Positions 30,071 to 39,021 of a stretch of DNA of 64,000 nucleotides are shown in pieces. The position numbers were made by a program, and so were the translations under genes. Every line of letters starts with the position of its first letter. Within the stretch, counting starts at the first letter, position 1. Source of the stretch: Saprospiraceae bacterium (GTDB lineage Bacteria; Bacteroidota; Bacteroidia; Chitinophagales; Saprospiraceae); NCBI GenBank assembly GCA_016718505.1, contig JADKDE010000001.1, positions 951,501-1,015,500 on the forward strand, written 5' to 3'. The notes under the pieces are model-generated. The model was not told where the DNA came from. It searched no databases and was given only the letters and a program-made list of their open reading frames with translations.

Positions 30071-31453
30071 ATGATTTCCTTTGTTTTAAATAATAAAATA
30101 ATTCAAACTCAAACCAATCCAGCGACTCCGCTTTTGGATTTTATCAGATATGAGTCCAATCTCAAAGGTACAAAAATTGGGTGTAGAGAGGGAGATTGTG
30201 GGGCATGTACTGTTTTAGTGGGAGAATTAATCAACGAAAAATTGACTTACCGCAGCGTGACTTCCTGCTTGTTCCCACTGGCCAATGCCGTAGGAAAACA
30301 TATTGTTACCATTGAGGGTATTAATGCAGAAGATAAGCTAAATCCCATACAGGAAGCCATGTCAAATCAAAATGCCACTCAGTGTGGGTTTTGCACAGTC
30401 GGCTTTGTTATGTCGTTGACGGGTTATGCATTGAATAAAAAAGGGCATGAAAAGGAAGAAGCTATCGCCTCGATTGACGGGAATATATGCCGCTGTACTG
30501 GTTATAAATCCATAGAAAAGGCTGCTGGAGATATTGTGAATCATTGCAATGGCTTTGCGGATGGACCAAACATAGAAAGGGCGATTGCGTGTGGAGCTGT
30601 GCCTGCGTATTTCCAAGGAATAGAAGATACGTTAAAGGAATTGACAAACACTAAGGAGGATATCGAGGCTAATGGCTGGACGATAGGAGGGGGCACGGAT
30701 TTGTACGTCCAAAAGCACGATGAATTATTAGATGTCAAGAACGAATTCATCTCACAGCAATTGGCCTTTGACCCGATCAAAGTTACAGACTTTGGTATTG
30801 AAATAGATGGAAGCTGCACCGTTACGCAGTTCGTAACGAACCCTATGATATTGAAGGATTTTCCGTGTGTTAGAGGGTTAGGGGTGTTGGTATCGAGTAC
30901 GCCAATACGAAACATGGCGACTTTGGCAGGAAATTTGGTTAATGCTTCGCCCATTGGCGATATGTCCATTTTCTTTTTAGCTTTAGACACCACAATAGAA
31001 CTAACGAGTGCTCAAGGAATTCGAAGCATCCCTTTAAGCCAGTTTTATCAAGGCTATAAAAAGTTAGACAAAACCAAAGAGGAAATACTGACCAAAATAC
31101 TAATCCCAAAGCGCACAACCCTAGGTAGCGTCAATTTTGAGAAAGTGAGTAAAAGAACATGGTTGGATATCGCCAGTGTCAATAGCACTATTTGGATAGA
31201 ACTCGATGGGAATAATATCAAGGAGACTAGAATATCTGCGGGTGGGGTAGGGCCGACTCCTGCTATTTTAACACAAACATCTACATTTTTAAAAGGAAAA
31301 AATATAAGCAGCCAAACGATTTCTGAGGCATGTGAAATGGCTCAAAACGAAGTAAGTCCCATCAGCGACGCTAGGGGAACCGTTGAATACAAAAAATTAT
31401 TACTGAGCCAATTGATTAAAGGCCATTTCTTCGAATTATTTGGGATTGTTTAG
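30071..31453 (+). CDS. xdhA: Xanthine dehydrogenase small subunit (2Fe-2S and FAD domains)
   Basis: 460 residues. The first 2Fe-2S cluster is KGTKIGCREGDCGACTVLVG; the second, helical cluster domain is ATQCGFCTVGFVMSLTGY with GNICRCTGYKSIEKAAG. The FAD domain follows (WTIGGGTDLYVQKHD; STPIRNMATLAGNLVNASPIGD, the FAD pyrophosphate loop) and ends with the CO-dehydrogenase flavoprotein C-terminal domain. It transfers electrons from purine oxidation to NAD. The molybdenum-cofactor subunit XdhB, usually next door, is absent: the next gene lies on the other strand. Confidence 0.92.
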   Translation: MISFVLNNKIIQTQTNPATPLLDFIRYESNLKGTKIGCREGDCGACTVLVGELINEKLTYRSVTSCLFPLANAVGKHIVTIEGINAEDKLNPIQEAMSNQNATQCGFCTVGFVMSLTGYALNKKGHEKEEAIASIDGNICRCTGYKSIEKAAGDIVNHCNGFADGPNIERAIACGAVPAYFQGIEDTLKELTNTKEDIEANGWTIGGGTDLYVQKHDELLDVKNEFISQQLAFDPIKVTDFGIEIDGSCTVTQFVTNPMILKDFPCVRGLGVLVSSTPIRNMATLAGNLVNASPIGDMSIFFLALDTTIELTSAQGIRSIPLSQFYQGYKKLDKTKEEILTKILIPKRTTLGSVNFEKVSKRTWLDIASVNSTIWIELDGNNIKETRISAGGVGPTPAILTQTSTFLKGKNISSQTISEACEMAQNEVSPISDARGTVEYKKLLLSQLIKGHFFELFGIV

Positions 31454-31582
31454 TGCAGGGTTATTCCTTTATTTATTGAAATATTGGATTGCCAACGCAC
31501 CAATTTATTAAGCAATTTTTCTTGTAATATTTTAGGAACCTACATGATGTGTCTTAGTAACAGAACATTCATTTAAACAGAC

Positions 31583-34500
31583 TTATTCTACCTCACACTC
31601 TATATCGTCGCAGTGATAATGCCTTTTAACAGGGGCCTTAGCCGCTTGCGTAGCTTGACCACCTTGTTTTTCTTTTATCATTTTTTGGATAAGGCGATTT
31701 CGCTCAGTTGCGATGGCTTCATTCTGCATATTATCATTGGTTTGGTCGTAATATAAAATCCCATCGACCCATGTTTTTTCAGCACGTGCATAGATAGAAA
31801 GTGGATTAGCGGACCAAAGAACTATGTCTGCATCTTTGCCAACCATTAGGCTGCCCATCCGATGGTCTAATTGCAGTAGTTTGGCGGGATTGAGGGTCAC
31901 CATTTTCCAAGCGTCCTCTTCACTCATCCCCGTGTACATAATGGATTTTGCTGCCTCTTGATTAAGTCTTCTAGCCATCTCTGCATCATCCGAATTAATC
32001 GCTGTTACGACCTTTTCCTTGGATAAAATACCAGCATTGTGTGGAATGGCTTCAGCGACTTCAAATTTATACATCCACCAATCTGCGAAAGAGGCCGCAC
32101 CGACACCATGAGCCGCCATTTTATCGGCAACTTTATATCCTTCGAGGATATGGGTAAAAGTATTTATCTTAAAATTAAACCTCTCAGCAACTTTCATCAA
32201 CATATTTATCTCGGATTGTACGTACGAATGGCAGGTAATGAATCGCTTTTTTTGTAAAATTTCTAAACCAGTTTCTAGGCCTAAATCCCTTCTTTGGGTC
32301 GGATTGGATTTTAGATTTTGGCCATATTCCGTAGCCCTTGTAAAGTAATCCATATACCACTGTTCGACACCCATCCGGGTTTGAGGAAACCTTGTGACTG
32401 CATTTTCACCCCAATTGGATTGCTTGACATTTTCGCCAAGAGCGAACTTTATATAGGGCTTGGCGCCTTCGATTTTCATTTCTTCGGGCAATACGCCCCA
32501 TCTTAATTTGATGATGGCTGACTGACCTCCTACTGGATTGGCCGATCCATGCAATAATTGGGCGGCTGTGACACCTCCCGCAAGTTGTCGATAAATGTTT
32601 ACATCATCTGAATTGAGGACATCTCCAATTCGCACCTCAGCACTGCTAGACTGGGTTCCTTCGTTTACCCCTCTAGTGATGGCTATATGTGAGTGTTCAT
32701 CTATAATGCCCGAGGACAAGTGTTTACCCTTGGCGTCTATAACCAGAGCATTTGGAGCAGTTAAGCCCTTGCCGATGGCAGATATTTTGCCATTTTCTAT
32801 CAAAAGATCGGCTTCTTGGAGTATGCCTTGAGATTCATTGGTCCATATGGTAGCATTTTTTACTAGAAAAGCGCCTTGTTTAGGCTTTTCACTCCAACCA
32901 TAGGCTCCAAATGGGGAGGTCATTTTTGGAAAAATCAAACTATCTTTTGCAGAGTTTTTTTTGATATCATTGGTTAAAAAGGAATCAATTTTATTACTCA
33001 ATGTGGCATTCCACGATACCCAATTGCCCTTGGGGTCATAACCAAAGCCTTGATATCCATTTACCGTCGGTTTGCCAGAAAGCCGATACGTTTGATCGCT
33101 GTCCTTAGCGATAGGGATGGTCAATTGAACATCATTTTTGTCAAGTTTTATTTTGCCTTTCCATTCTATCGTATCAAGTTTTAAAATTAACTCTGGAGCG
33201 TTGTTTTTAGATTTGAACAAACATTTGAATGTTTGATTTCCAGCGGTCAATAAGTACTCTCCAGTTGCTTGTAGTTCGATGTCTTTAACTTGGTTGATGT
33301 ATTGGTTATTTCCAAGCCAAACTTCCATTACTTTTGCTTTTTCATCAAAGATGTTTTGGTTAGAAATAAAAAAGTGGGCCAATTTTCCTACCTCAAGGCT
33401 TCCTAATTGGTCGTAAACGCCAATCATTTTTGCAGGAATCTCGGTTAGACTTTTCAAGGCCTGTTCCTCTGTTAATCCATATTTTATGGCTTTGCGCAAA
33501 GCGGGCAAGAACATATTTTTTTCTTTAAGGCCTTGACTTGTAAGGGCAAAGTTTATTCCACTCTTAGCCAAAATGGCTGGATTGAAAGGGGCTGCCTCCC
33601 AGTGTTTCATTTGGCCAAGTGTGACAATATTAGACTTGTAGGGATCTTCTACATCATAGGCATCAGGAAAAGCTATCGGTATGATCAATGGGGTATTGAG
33701 TTTTTTTATTTCCTCGACTCTCTGATATTCATCGCCATTGCCCTTGATGATATATTTTTTATTGAATTCTTTGGCGATTTTATCGATTCTGAAGATGTCA
33801 AATTTTTCTGATGCTTCAAAAAATAAAGGTTTATTTTGAATTTTGTTCCAAGCATCCAAAGACAGGTTGAATTCCTTTTTGAAGCCTTCTTTTACGTACC
33901 AATCTGCATCGAGATAGGTCTGCCTCAATAGCGCTATACTGCCCATGAGTGAACTAGGGTAGTCTTGGGTTGAACTTCCTTTCCTAAATGAATGAAATGC
34001 ACCTGCTTGATCTTTTATTACCAATTTATTTTCCTTGTCAATACCAAGGGATAAAAGCACTCCAGTTCCACGCAAGATTCCGTCCATTCTATGACTGAGT
34101 ACGTCCCCAAACCCAGCGGCTCTGAATTCTTGTGCAGTTTTCTCGTCAAACGTGATATTGTCCACTGCATTGTACTCGGGCTTTAATGCTTCATTCCAAG
34201 CATAAGGGCCTTTTTTAGAATTTGTGGTCTGTGGGGGTGAGGCAAATGTTCTACCTGAAAAGCTCGTATTCATGGTTTTGGGAAGGGCGTAATCGGTATA
34301 TAAATCTATAAAGCAGGGATAAGCCACTTGGTTGGAATAATCAAGAACGATGGCATCTTTAGATATGCTAATATTTTGCCCAATTTGTAATATTTTCCCA
34401 TCTTTGATGACGATGGTTGCTTTGTCAAGGGTCTTTAAACCCGTGTTGATCTTAAGATTAGTCAAAGCAATGACTGCATTTCGGAAGTCTTGAACACCAT

Positions 34501-34588
34501 TGGTGTAAAAAGTAGATTCTTGAGCAAACGAGAAAAGCCCAAACAGGGCTATCAATGATAGCGTACAAAATATTCGATGTTTAATCAT
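31583..34588 (-). CDS. Secreted tandem amidohydrolase-family protein
   Basis: 1001 residues with a Sec signal peptide (CTLSLIALFGLFSFAQ). It has two amidohydrolase-like halves. In the N-terminal half the expected metal-site text is replaced by VAYPCFIDLYTDYALP (no H-x-H), so it looks inactive, though it keeps the beta-sandwich pieces (LEVGKLAHFFIS). The C-terminal half has a metal pair in SSGIIDEHSHIAITRG, further histidines in RFITCHSYVQSEI and TFTHILEG, the Asp region VTAINSDDAEMARR, and the closing ADIVLWSANPLSIYARAEKTWVDG. Likely a periplasmic or outer-membrane hydrolase of imidazolonepropionase or dipeptidase type. Substrate unknown. Confidence 0.88.
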   Translation of the reverse strand: MIKHRIFCTLSLIALFGLFSFAQESTFYTNGVQDFRNAVIALTNLKINTGLKTLDKATIVIKDGKILQIGQNISISKDAIVLDYSNQVAYPCFIDLYTDYALPKTMNTSFSGRTFASPPQTTNSKKGPYAWNEALKPEYNAVDNITFDEKTAQEFRAAGFGDVLSHRMDGILRGTGVLLSLGIDKENKLVIKDQAGAFHSFRKGSSTQDYPSSLMGSIALLRQTYLDADWYVKEGFKKEFNLSLDAWNKIQNKPLFFEASEKFDIFRIDKIAKEFNKKYIIKGNGDEYQRVEEIKKLNTPLIIPIAFPDAYDVEDPYKSNIVTLGQMKHWEAAPFNPAILAKSGINFALTSQGLKEKNMFLPALRKAIKYGLTEEQALKSLTEIPAKMIGVYDQLGSLEVGKLAHFFISNQNIFDEKAKVMEVWLGNNQYINQVKDIELQATGEYLLTAGNQTFKCLFKSKNNAPELILKLDTIEWKGKIKLDKNDVQLTIPIAKDSDQTYRLSGKPTVNGYQGFGYDPKGNWVSWNATLSNKIDSFLTNDIKKNSAKDSLIFPKMTSPFGAYGWSEKPKQGAFLVKNATIWTNESQGILQEADLLIENGKISAIGKGLTAPNALVIDAKGKHLSSGIIDEHSHIAITRGVNEGTQSSSAEVRIGDVLNSDDVNIYRQLAGGVTAAQLLHGSANPVGGQSAIIKLRWGVLPEEMKIEGAKPYIKFALGENVKQSNWGENAVTRFPQTRMGVEQWYMDYFTRATEYGQNLKSNPTQRRDLGLETGLEILQKKRFITCHSYVQSEINMLMKVAERFNFKINTFTHILEGYKVADKMAAHGVGAASFADWWMYKFEVAEAIPHNAGILSKEKVVTAINSDDAEMARRLNQEAAKSIMYTGMSEEDAWKMVTLNPAKLLQLDHRMGSLMVGKDADIVLWSANPLSIYARAEKTWVDGILYYDQTNDNMQNEAIATERNRLIQKMIKEKQGGQATQAAKAPVKRHYHCDDIECEVE

Positions 34589-34693
34589 AAATAAAAATGA
34601 TTAAGGTGGTAAAAAATATTGACTAGGCGAAAATTAATCAAAATGTACCATTTCCTATCCAAAAAATGGATGGAGAATTATCGAAAATCTTAA

Positions 34694-35338
34694 TTACTTA
34701 ATTTTGCGGGTGTAATTGGGTGGCAATTTGTAAGCAGAAGGTACATTCAAGATGAATTGCTTGGAAAAAATCGTGTCTTGAAGTGGCAGAATATTGTATT
34801 CGCTGAGGTGGGAAATGGCATCAAATCGAGAAAGATTAAATGTCTCGATGATTTGGATCAATTTCGCATCGTAATAAGGGTCCGAAGCATAACCACACCT
34901 TTTCAATCCTTCGCACCAGCCTTTATAATTTTGAGAACCCAGCTCGAATAATGAGTTATAATTGGGTGAAATCAAAAGAAAGTGGGAATGATCTCGAAAA
35001 GAACTTTCCATGGAATCGTATTGGCGGAAGCACGATTTGATCAATTGACCAGAAACGTCTTTATCGTCGTCCACTTTGTAATAAGTTGGACCAACCCAGT
35101 AATCTTTGCATTTTATACCAAAATAGTTGTTGGCTAAATAGGATAAATCGCTTTGACCCCAGTTGGTTTCTAATATACACTGAGCAAGGGTAACACTAGC
35201 AGGAATGCCGCTTTTGTGCATTTCTTGAACAGCTAAAACCCACTTGTCTGCAACAAATTGTCTTTTAGTGTCGTCAGAGGTTGCCCCATGATTCCAACCA
35301 AAGAGAGGAAAAGAGTAAATGATTATCCAAAAATACAT
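34694..35338 (-). CDS. Glucosaminidase-domain peptidoglycan hydrolase
   Basis: Exported enzyme cleaving N-acetylglucosaminyl bonds of peptidoglycan (FlgJ/LytG type). After the signal peptide (MYFWIIIYSFPLFGW) come WVLAVQEMHKSGIPASVTLAQ, the catalytic glutamate in ILETNWGQSDLS, NNYFGIKCKDYW, and FRQYDSMESSFRDHSHFL, which match the family. I chose ATG 35336-35338 rather than an in-frame TTG at 35371, because a strong promoter -7 box (35369-35376) covers the latter. Length is then 214 residues. Confidence 0.9.
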   Translation of the reverse strand: MYFWIIIYSFPLFGWNHGATSDDTKRQFVADKWVLAVQEMHKSGIPASVTLAQCILETNWGQSDLSYLANNYFGIKCKDYWVGPTYYKVDDDKDVSGQLIKSCFRQYDSMESSFRDHSHFLLISPNYNSLFELGSQNYKGWCEGLKRCGYASDPYYDAKLIQIIETFNLSRFDAISHLSEYNILPLQDTIFSKQFILNVPSAYKLPPNYTRKIK

Positions 35339-35368
35339 TTTATCTAAAAGTTTAAGTCTTACGATGGA

Positions 35369-35398
35369 CAAAAGTAAAGACTTTATTCAGTATTTCAA
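35369..35398 (-). promoter_or_regulatory. Promoter of the glucosaminidase gene
   Basis: Minus-strand TTG (35396-35398), exactly 19 nt, then TACTTTTG (35369-35376): a full match to the Bacteroidota consensus. It fixes the start codon of the gene at 35338 with a short 5' UTR. Confidence 0.75.
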
Positions 35399-35504
35399 AT
35401 TAAATTTAAATATTTTGTTAATAAGCAATAATCAAAATAAAAATACAATTATTTGCGTTTATAAAATTTCTTTAAATATATTTTATTAAAATAAAAATAT
35501 GTTA

Positions 35505-35512
35505 TAACTTTG
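35505..35512 (+). promoter_or_regulatory. -7 box for the DksA-like gene
   Basis: TAACTTTG, followed by GCACCCCG, 40 bases before the ATG at 35553. No clear TTG at the -33 position. Confidence 0.55.
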
Positions 35513-35552
35513 CACCCCGAAAAGAATTTAAAGACATTAATGTAATTTGATC

Positions 35553-35924
35553 ATGGTAAATAAAGAGGTAAAAACAAGATATACCGATGAAGAATTGGAG
35601 GAATTCAATATTCTTATTACAGAAAAGCTCCGAAAAGCAAAAGAACAACTTTCGTTTTACATGTCCCAGCTTAACGATATTCATGACAATCCCGACTCCA
35701 AAATAAAAGGATTAGATGATGGAATTTTTACAGCTGAAAGCGAAAGGGTAACCAATATGGCTTCTAGGCAAAAAAAATTAATTCAACACTTAGAAAATGC
35801 TTTAATCCGAATCAAGAATAAGGTGTATGGTGTGTGCCGAGAAACTGGAAAATTAATTTCAAAGGAAAGGTTAAGGGCTGTTCCGCATGCAACTTTAAGC
35901 ATCGAAGCAAAACAAAAGAATTAA
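35553..35924 (+). CDS. TraR/DksA-type transcriptional regulator, zinc-free form
   Basis: 123 residues. The start is ATG 35553 (MVNKEVKTRYTDEELEEF). It has a coiled-coil of about 60 residues, an acidic tip region, and the C-terminal signature YGVCRETGKLISKERLRAVPH. The classical four-cysteine zinc knuckle is reduced to one Cys. This variant is common in Bacteroidota and probably binds the RNA polymerase secondary channel. It is followed by lspA 70 bases later, an order often seen in this phylum. Confidence 0.88.
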   Translation: MVNKEVKTRYTDEELEEFNILITEKLRKAKEQLSFYMSQLNDIHDNPDSKIKGLDDGIFTAESERVTNMASRQKKLIQHLENALIRIKNKVYGVCRETGKLISKERLRAVPHATLSIEAKQKN

Positions 35925-35994
35925 AAAAACATTTTACTCTAAGAGAAAATTCTTTTAATAATATAAAGCATCGCTGCTTTTAATCTAGATTATA

Positions 35995-36681
35995 TTGAAA
36001 AAAAGTACCATTATCATTTCCATCATTTTGGCCCTGATTATTGTGGATCAATGTCTAAAAATTTGGGTCAAAACGTCGATGTATTATGGTCAAGAGATAC
36101 CCATCCTGGGTCAATCGTGGGCATACCTGCATTTTGTTGAAAATAATGGCATGGCATTTGGCCTAAGCATTGGTGGTGAGTGGGGGAAGCTGATGTTATC
36201 CATATTTAGGATAGTTGCGGTGTTCGGGCTGATATGGCTGATAAAATTTCTAATCAAACAAGGAGCCCCCTTGAGTTTGTTGGTGTGTTTTGCCATGATC
36301 ATCGCAGGTGCGATAGGCAATATCATCGATAGCCTTTTTTATGGGATGATTTTCTCTGAGTCACCCTTCCATGGTGGAGAGTTGGCCACGATGTTTCCAG
36401 CAGAAGGAGGATATAGCCGTTTTTTGTTTGGGAAGGTAGTGGATATGTTTTATTTTCCAATCATTGACACAGAAGTGCCGAGTTGGATACCGTACTTTGG
36501 TGGCAGTCAATTTCAGTTTTTCAAGCCCGTTTTTAATCTTGCGGACTCTTCGATATGCGTAGGGGTATTTTCCTTGTTTATTTTCCATAAGAATTTTTTC
36601 AATTCGACCTTGGAAGAAAAGGAAGAAGAGGCTGCGATAGAAAGTGAATCGACTAGGGAACTAGAAGAAAATCCAAATTGA
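35995..36681 (+). CDS. lspA: Lipoprotein signal peptidase
   Basis: Inner-membrane aspartyl protease that removes signal peptides from prolipoproteins. The conserved blocks are VDQCLKIWV, VENNGMAFG, AGAIGNIIDSL, GKVVDMFYFPI and VFNLADSSICVG; the last two supply the catalytic aspartates. Between IIDS and GKVVD there is an insert of about 30 residues (SPFHGGELATMFPAEGG), as in many Bacteroidota LspA. The protein ends in a highly acidic tail (EEKEEEAAIESESTRELEE), making it 228 residues, longer than typical. The start appears to be TTG. Confidence 0.94.
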   Translation: MKKSTIIISIILALIIVDQCLKIWVKTSMYYGQEIPILGQSWAYLHFVENNGMAFGLSIGGEWGKLMLSIFRIVAVFGLIWLIKFLIKQGAPLSLLVCFAMIIAGAIGNIIDSLFYGMIFSESPFHGGELATMFPAEGGYSRFLFGKVVDMFYFPIIDTEVPSWIPYFGGSQFQFFKPVFNLADSSICVGVFSLFIFHKNFFNSTLEEKEEEAAIESESTRELEENPN

Positions 36682-36691
36682 GCCTCTCGGT

Positions 36692-36807
36692 GCGCGAGGG
36701 GGTGAAGTGATCGACCCATAGGGTCGAGTCTCGAAGAGACCAAAACGAAGTGGCGTCACGCAAGACCCGGTCTGATCTCGGCTGAAAGACGAGAGCAGGA
36801 CGCGCCC
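36692..36807 (-). repeat. Intergenic structured repeat, GGGCG family, copy 3
   Basis: On the minus strand begins GGGCGCGTCC and ends ACCCCCTCGCGC. Hairpins: TCTCG/CGAGA, GTCTC-TTC-GAGAC (same as copy 1), and CGACCC-TAT-GGGTCG. It fills most of the space between lspA and the DUF1599 gene. Confidence 0.7.
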
Positions 36808-36885
36808 AAAAACTTCAAAATCTATATAAAATGAACAAATAGACCGAAAAAGGAATGTTACCAATAGGTTAATGGCACATTTTAT

Positions 36886-36917
36886 TTGCATATATGCGCA
36901 TAAAATTGATAATTTTG
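36886..36917 (+). promoter_or_regulatory. Promoter of the DUF1599 gene
   Basis: TTG at 36886-36888, 21 nt, TAATTTTG at 36910-36917. The GTG start follows 20 bases later. Confidence 0.65.
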
Positions 36918-36937
36918 TGTCTTAAATGCCATTTTAA

Positions 36938-37480
36938 GTGGGAAATACCCTAGAAGAATTCGATGCAGTTATAAAGAAATGCCGCTCCCTTTTGGTTCAA
37001 AAACACAAGGATTATGGCGATGCGTGGCGTATCATGAGGCTGCCGTCGATTACGGATCAGATCATGATAAAGGCTTTTAGGATTAGGTCGGTGGAGATGA
37101 AAGGCACGAATACGGTGGGGGAATCGATCGAAAATGAGTTCGTCGGGATCATCAATTATAGTCTGATGGCGCTCATGCAACACGAATCTGAGGCGGTAGA
37201 TGCCGATGGGAAGTGGTCGGAGGCGATGCTGCTTGAAAACTACAATCAGGCGCAGACGTCTTGTAGGACATTATTGGCGGATAAGAACGACGACTACGCA
37301 GAGATTTGGAGGGCGATGCGGGTATCTTCGATGACAGATATGATCATCATGAAATTGAAACGCATCAAGCAATTGGAGGATAAGCAAGGGAAGACCTTGG
37401 TGTCTGAGGGCGTAGATGCTGGATATAGAGACATTGTGAATTATTCTGTTTTTGCTTTGATTCTTATGGGATACGTATAA
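36938..37480 (+). CDS. DUF1599 protein with two tandem repeats
   Basis: 180 residues made of an internal duplication: KCRSLLVQKHKDYGDAWRIMR...DQIMIKAFRI in the first half and SCRTLLADKNDDYAEIWRAMR...DMIIMKLKRI in the second. This domain (also described as a nucleotide-modification-associated domain) has conserved Lys/Asp/Trp positions that suggest nucleotide binding; the function is unproven. The start is GTG 36938. It is followed by the DoxX gene, an order often found in Bacteroidota. Confidence 0.87.
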   Translation: MGNTLEEFDAVIKKCRSLLVQKHKDYGDAWRIMRLPSITDQIMIKAFRIRSVEMKGTNTVGESIENEFVGIINYSLMALMQHESEAVDADGKWSEAMLLENYNQAQTSCRTLLADKNDDYAEIWRAMRVSSMTDMIIMKLKRIKQLEDKQGKTLVSEGVDAGYRDIVNYSVFALILMGYV

Positions 37481-37514
37481 AAAATTGATTTAAAACAACA
37501 AAGATTTTGTAATT

Positions 37515-38990
37515 ATGACACTTACAACCTTATTGATAAGCTTTGGGATAATCGGTATTTTGTTGACTTTGGTGACAAAATATCTATTGGGGGTGAAGAT
37601 TAATTGGATCGTTACCTTTATGCAATTCTTTTGCGGGGTTTGGTATTTTTTCTCAGGGTTGGTAAAAGCCATAGATCCCATGGGTACAGCCTTCAAGATG
37701 AAGGAGTATTTTGGAGAGTTTTCACGGCATTTTGACGGCAGTTTTCTTTCCTTTTTGTCTCCTCTGTGGCCCTTTTTAAGCGAACATGTGATATGGGTTT
37801 CTATATTTGTCATTCTTCTAGAAATACTCTTGGGCGTGGCATTAATAATCGGATATAGACGCTTGGGTACGGCTTGGGTTTTCTTGTTATTGTTGTTGTT
37901 TTTTATAAAATTGACTGGATTCACCTACCTGACAGGATATGTACCTAGTGAAGCGCATTTCTTTGATTTTAGCAAGTGGACTGCCTACAAAGAAAGCAAT
38001 ATGAAGGTGACCGATTGTGGATGTTTTGGGGATTTCTTAAAATTAGAACCCAAAGTTTCATTCTTCAAGGATATATTTTTGTTGCTGCCAGCATTGGTTT
38101 TTGTCTTTTTTTGGAAAAGCAAACACGCACTTTATACGTCCAATTGGCGTAGGAATGTCATGCTGATAACGGGCATTTTGGCGTTGGGATTATGCTATTA
38201 TAATACCTTTATGAATGAACCAATAGTTGATTTTAGACCATTCAGCGAGGGAACAAATATCCGAGAAGTAAAGAAAGCTGAAGAAGAAGCTGCGGCGGAG
38301 GTGAAGGTAACGGGTTACAAACTGGTTTCCAAATCGGATGGCAAGGTGGTAGAAATGCCCATGGAGCAATTCATGAATGAATTCAAAAATTATCCAGCAG
38401 AGCAGTGGGAGTATGAGCAGATAAAGACCGAACCGAGGATAAAACATACAAAAATATCAGACTTCAGAGTTGAAACGGACGATGGACGAGAGATCAGTGG
38501 TGAAATACTGGGAGAAAAAGGTTATAGTTTGATGTTTGTTTCCTACATGTTGGATGGCTTGGAACAAACAAGAGAAGTGTCAGTCAGCGATACTACGGAA
38601 CTTGTAGATTCTGTATTGTTGGCAAAAAATGATCCAAACGCGATCCAAATGAGAATTACTACGGCTACCAAGAACGAAGTATTTTATACTTGGAATTCAG
38701 ATTTCGTCAAGATAGTTCAGGAAAAGATAAATCCGCTCATGGATGGAATTGCTGCCGAAGGCGTAAAAACCCTAGGTATAGCAGGAGGTGCCTTTACATT
38801 GAAACTCGACGCATTCAGGAAAGACAACAATGTGAAGTTCCCAATATATATGCAGGACGATTTGGTGGTCAAAACGATCATGAGGTCAAATCCAGGGTTG
38901 ATATTGTGGAAAGATGGGGTAATAGTGGCCAAATGGCACTATAAGGACTTTCCGAGCCTAGAAGAATTAAAGAAAATGGTAAAATCATAA
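37515..38990 (+). CDS. DoxX-type membrane protein with C-terminal thioredoxin-like domain (BT_3928 family)
   Basis: 491 residues. The first 240 carry six or so membrane segments with the DoxX/MauE pattern (FFCGVWYFFSGLVKAIDPMGTAFKMKEYF; ILLEILLGVALIIG; KVTDCGCFGDFLKLEPK, where the Cys pair may be redox active). A long soluble C-terminal region ends with a TlpA-like fold lacking CxxC (FPIYMQDDLVVKTIMRSNPGLILWKDGVI). Probably a redox-linked inner-membrane protein; exact role unknown. Confidence 0.85.
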   Translation: MTLTTLLISFGIIGILLTLVTKYLLGVKINWIVTFMQFFCGVWYFFSGLVKAIDPMGTAFKMKEYFGEFSRHFDGSFLSFLSPLWPFLSEHVIWVSIFVILLEILLGVALIIGYRRLGTAWVFLLLLLFFIKLTGFTYLTGYVPSEAHFFDFSKWTAYKESNMKVTDCGCFGDFLKLEPKVSFFKDIFLLLPALVFVFFWKSKHALYTSNWRRNVMLITGILALGLCYYNTFMNEPIVDFRPFSEGTNIREVKKAEEEAAAEVKVTGYKLVSKSDGKVVEMPMEQFMNEFKNYPAEQWEYEQIKTEPRIKHTKISDFRVETDDGREISGEILGEKGYSLMFVSYMLDGLEQTREVSVSDTTELVDSVLLAKNDPNAIQMRITTATKNEVFYTWNSDFVKIVQEKINPLMDGIAAEGVKTLGIAGGAFTLKLDAFRKDNNVKFPIYMQDDLVVKTIMRSNPGLILWKDGVIVAKWHYKDFPSLEELKKMVKS

Positions 38991-39021
38991 TAGGGGACAT
39001 CCCGCAATATAATAGACCCGA

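Noticed and set aside
35964..35979. AAAGCA-TCGC-TGCTTT hairpin between the DksA-like gene and lspA as a terminator
   Set aside because: A 6-bp AT-rich stem with no T-run; too weak to claim.
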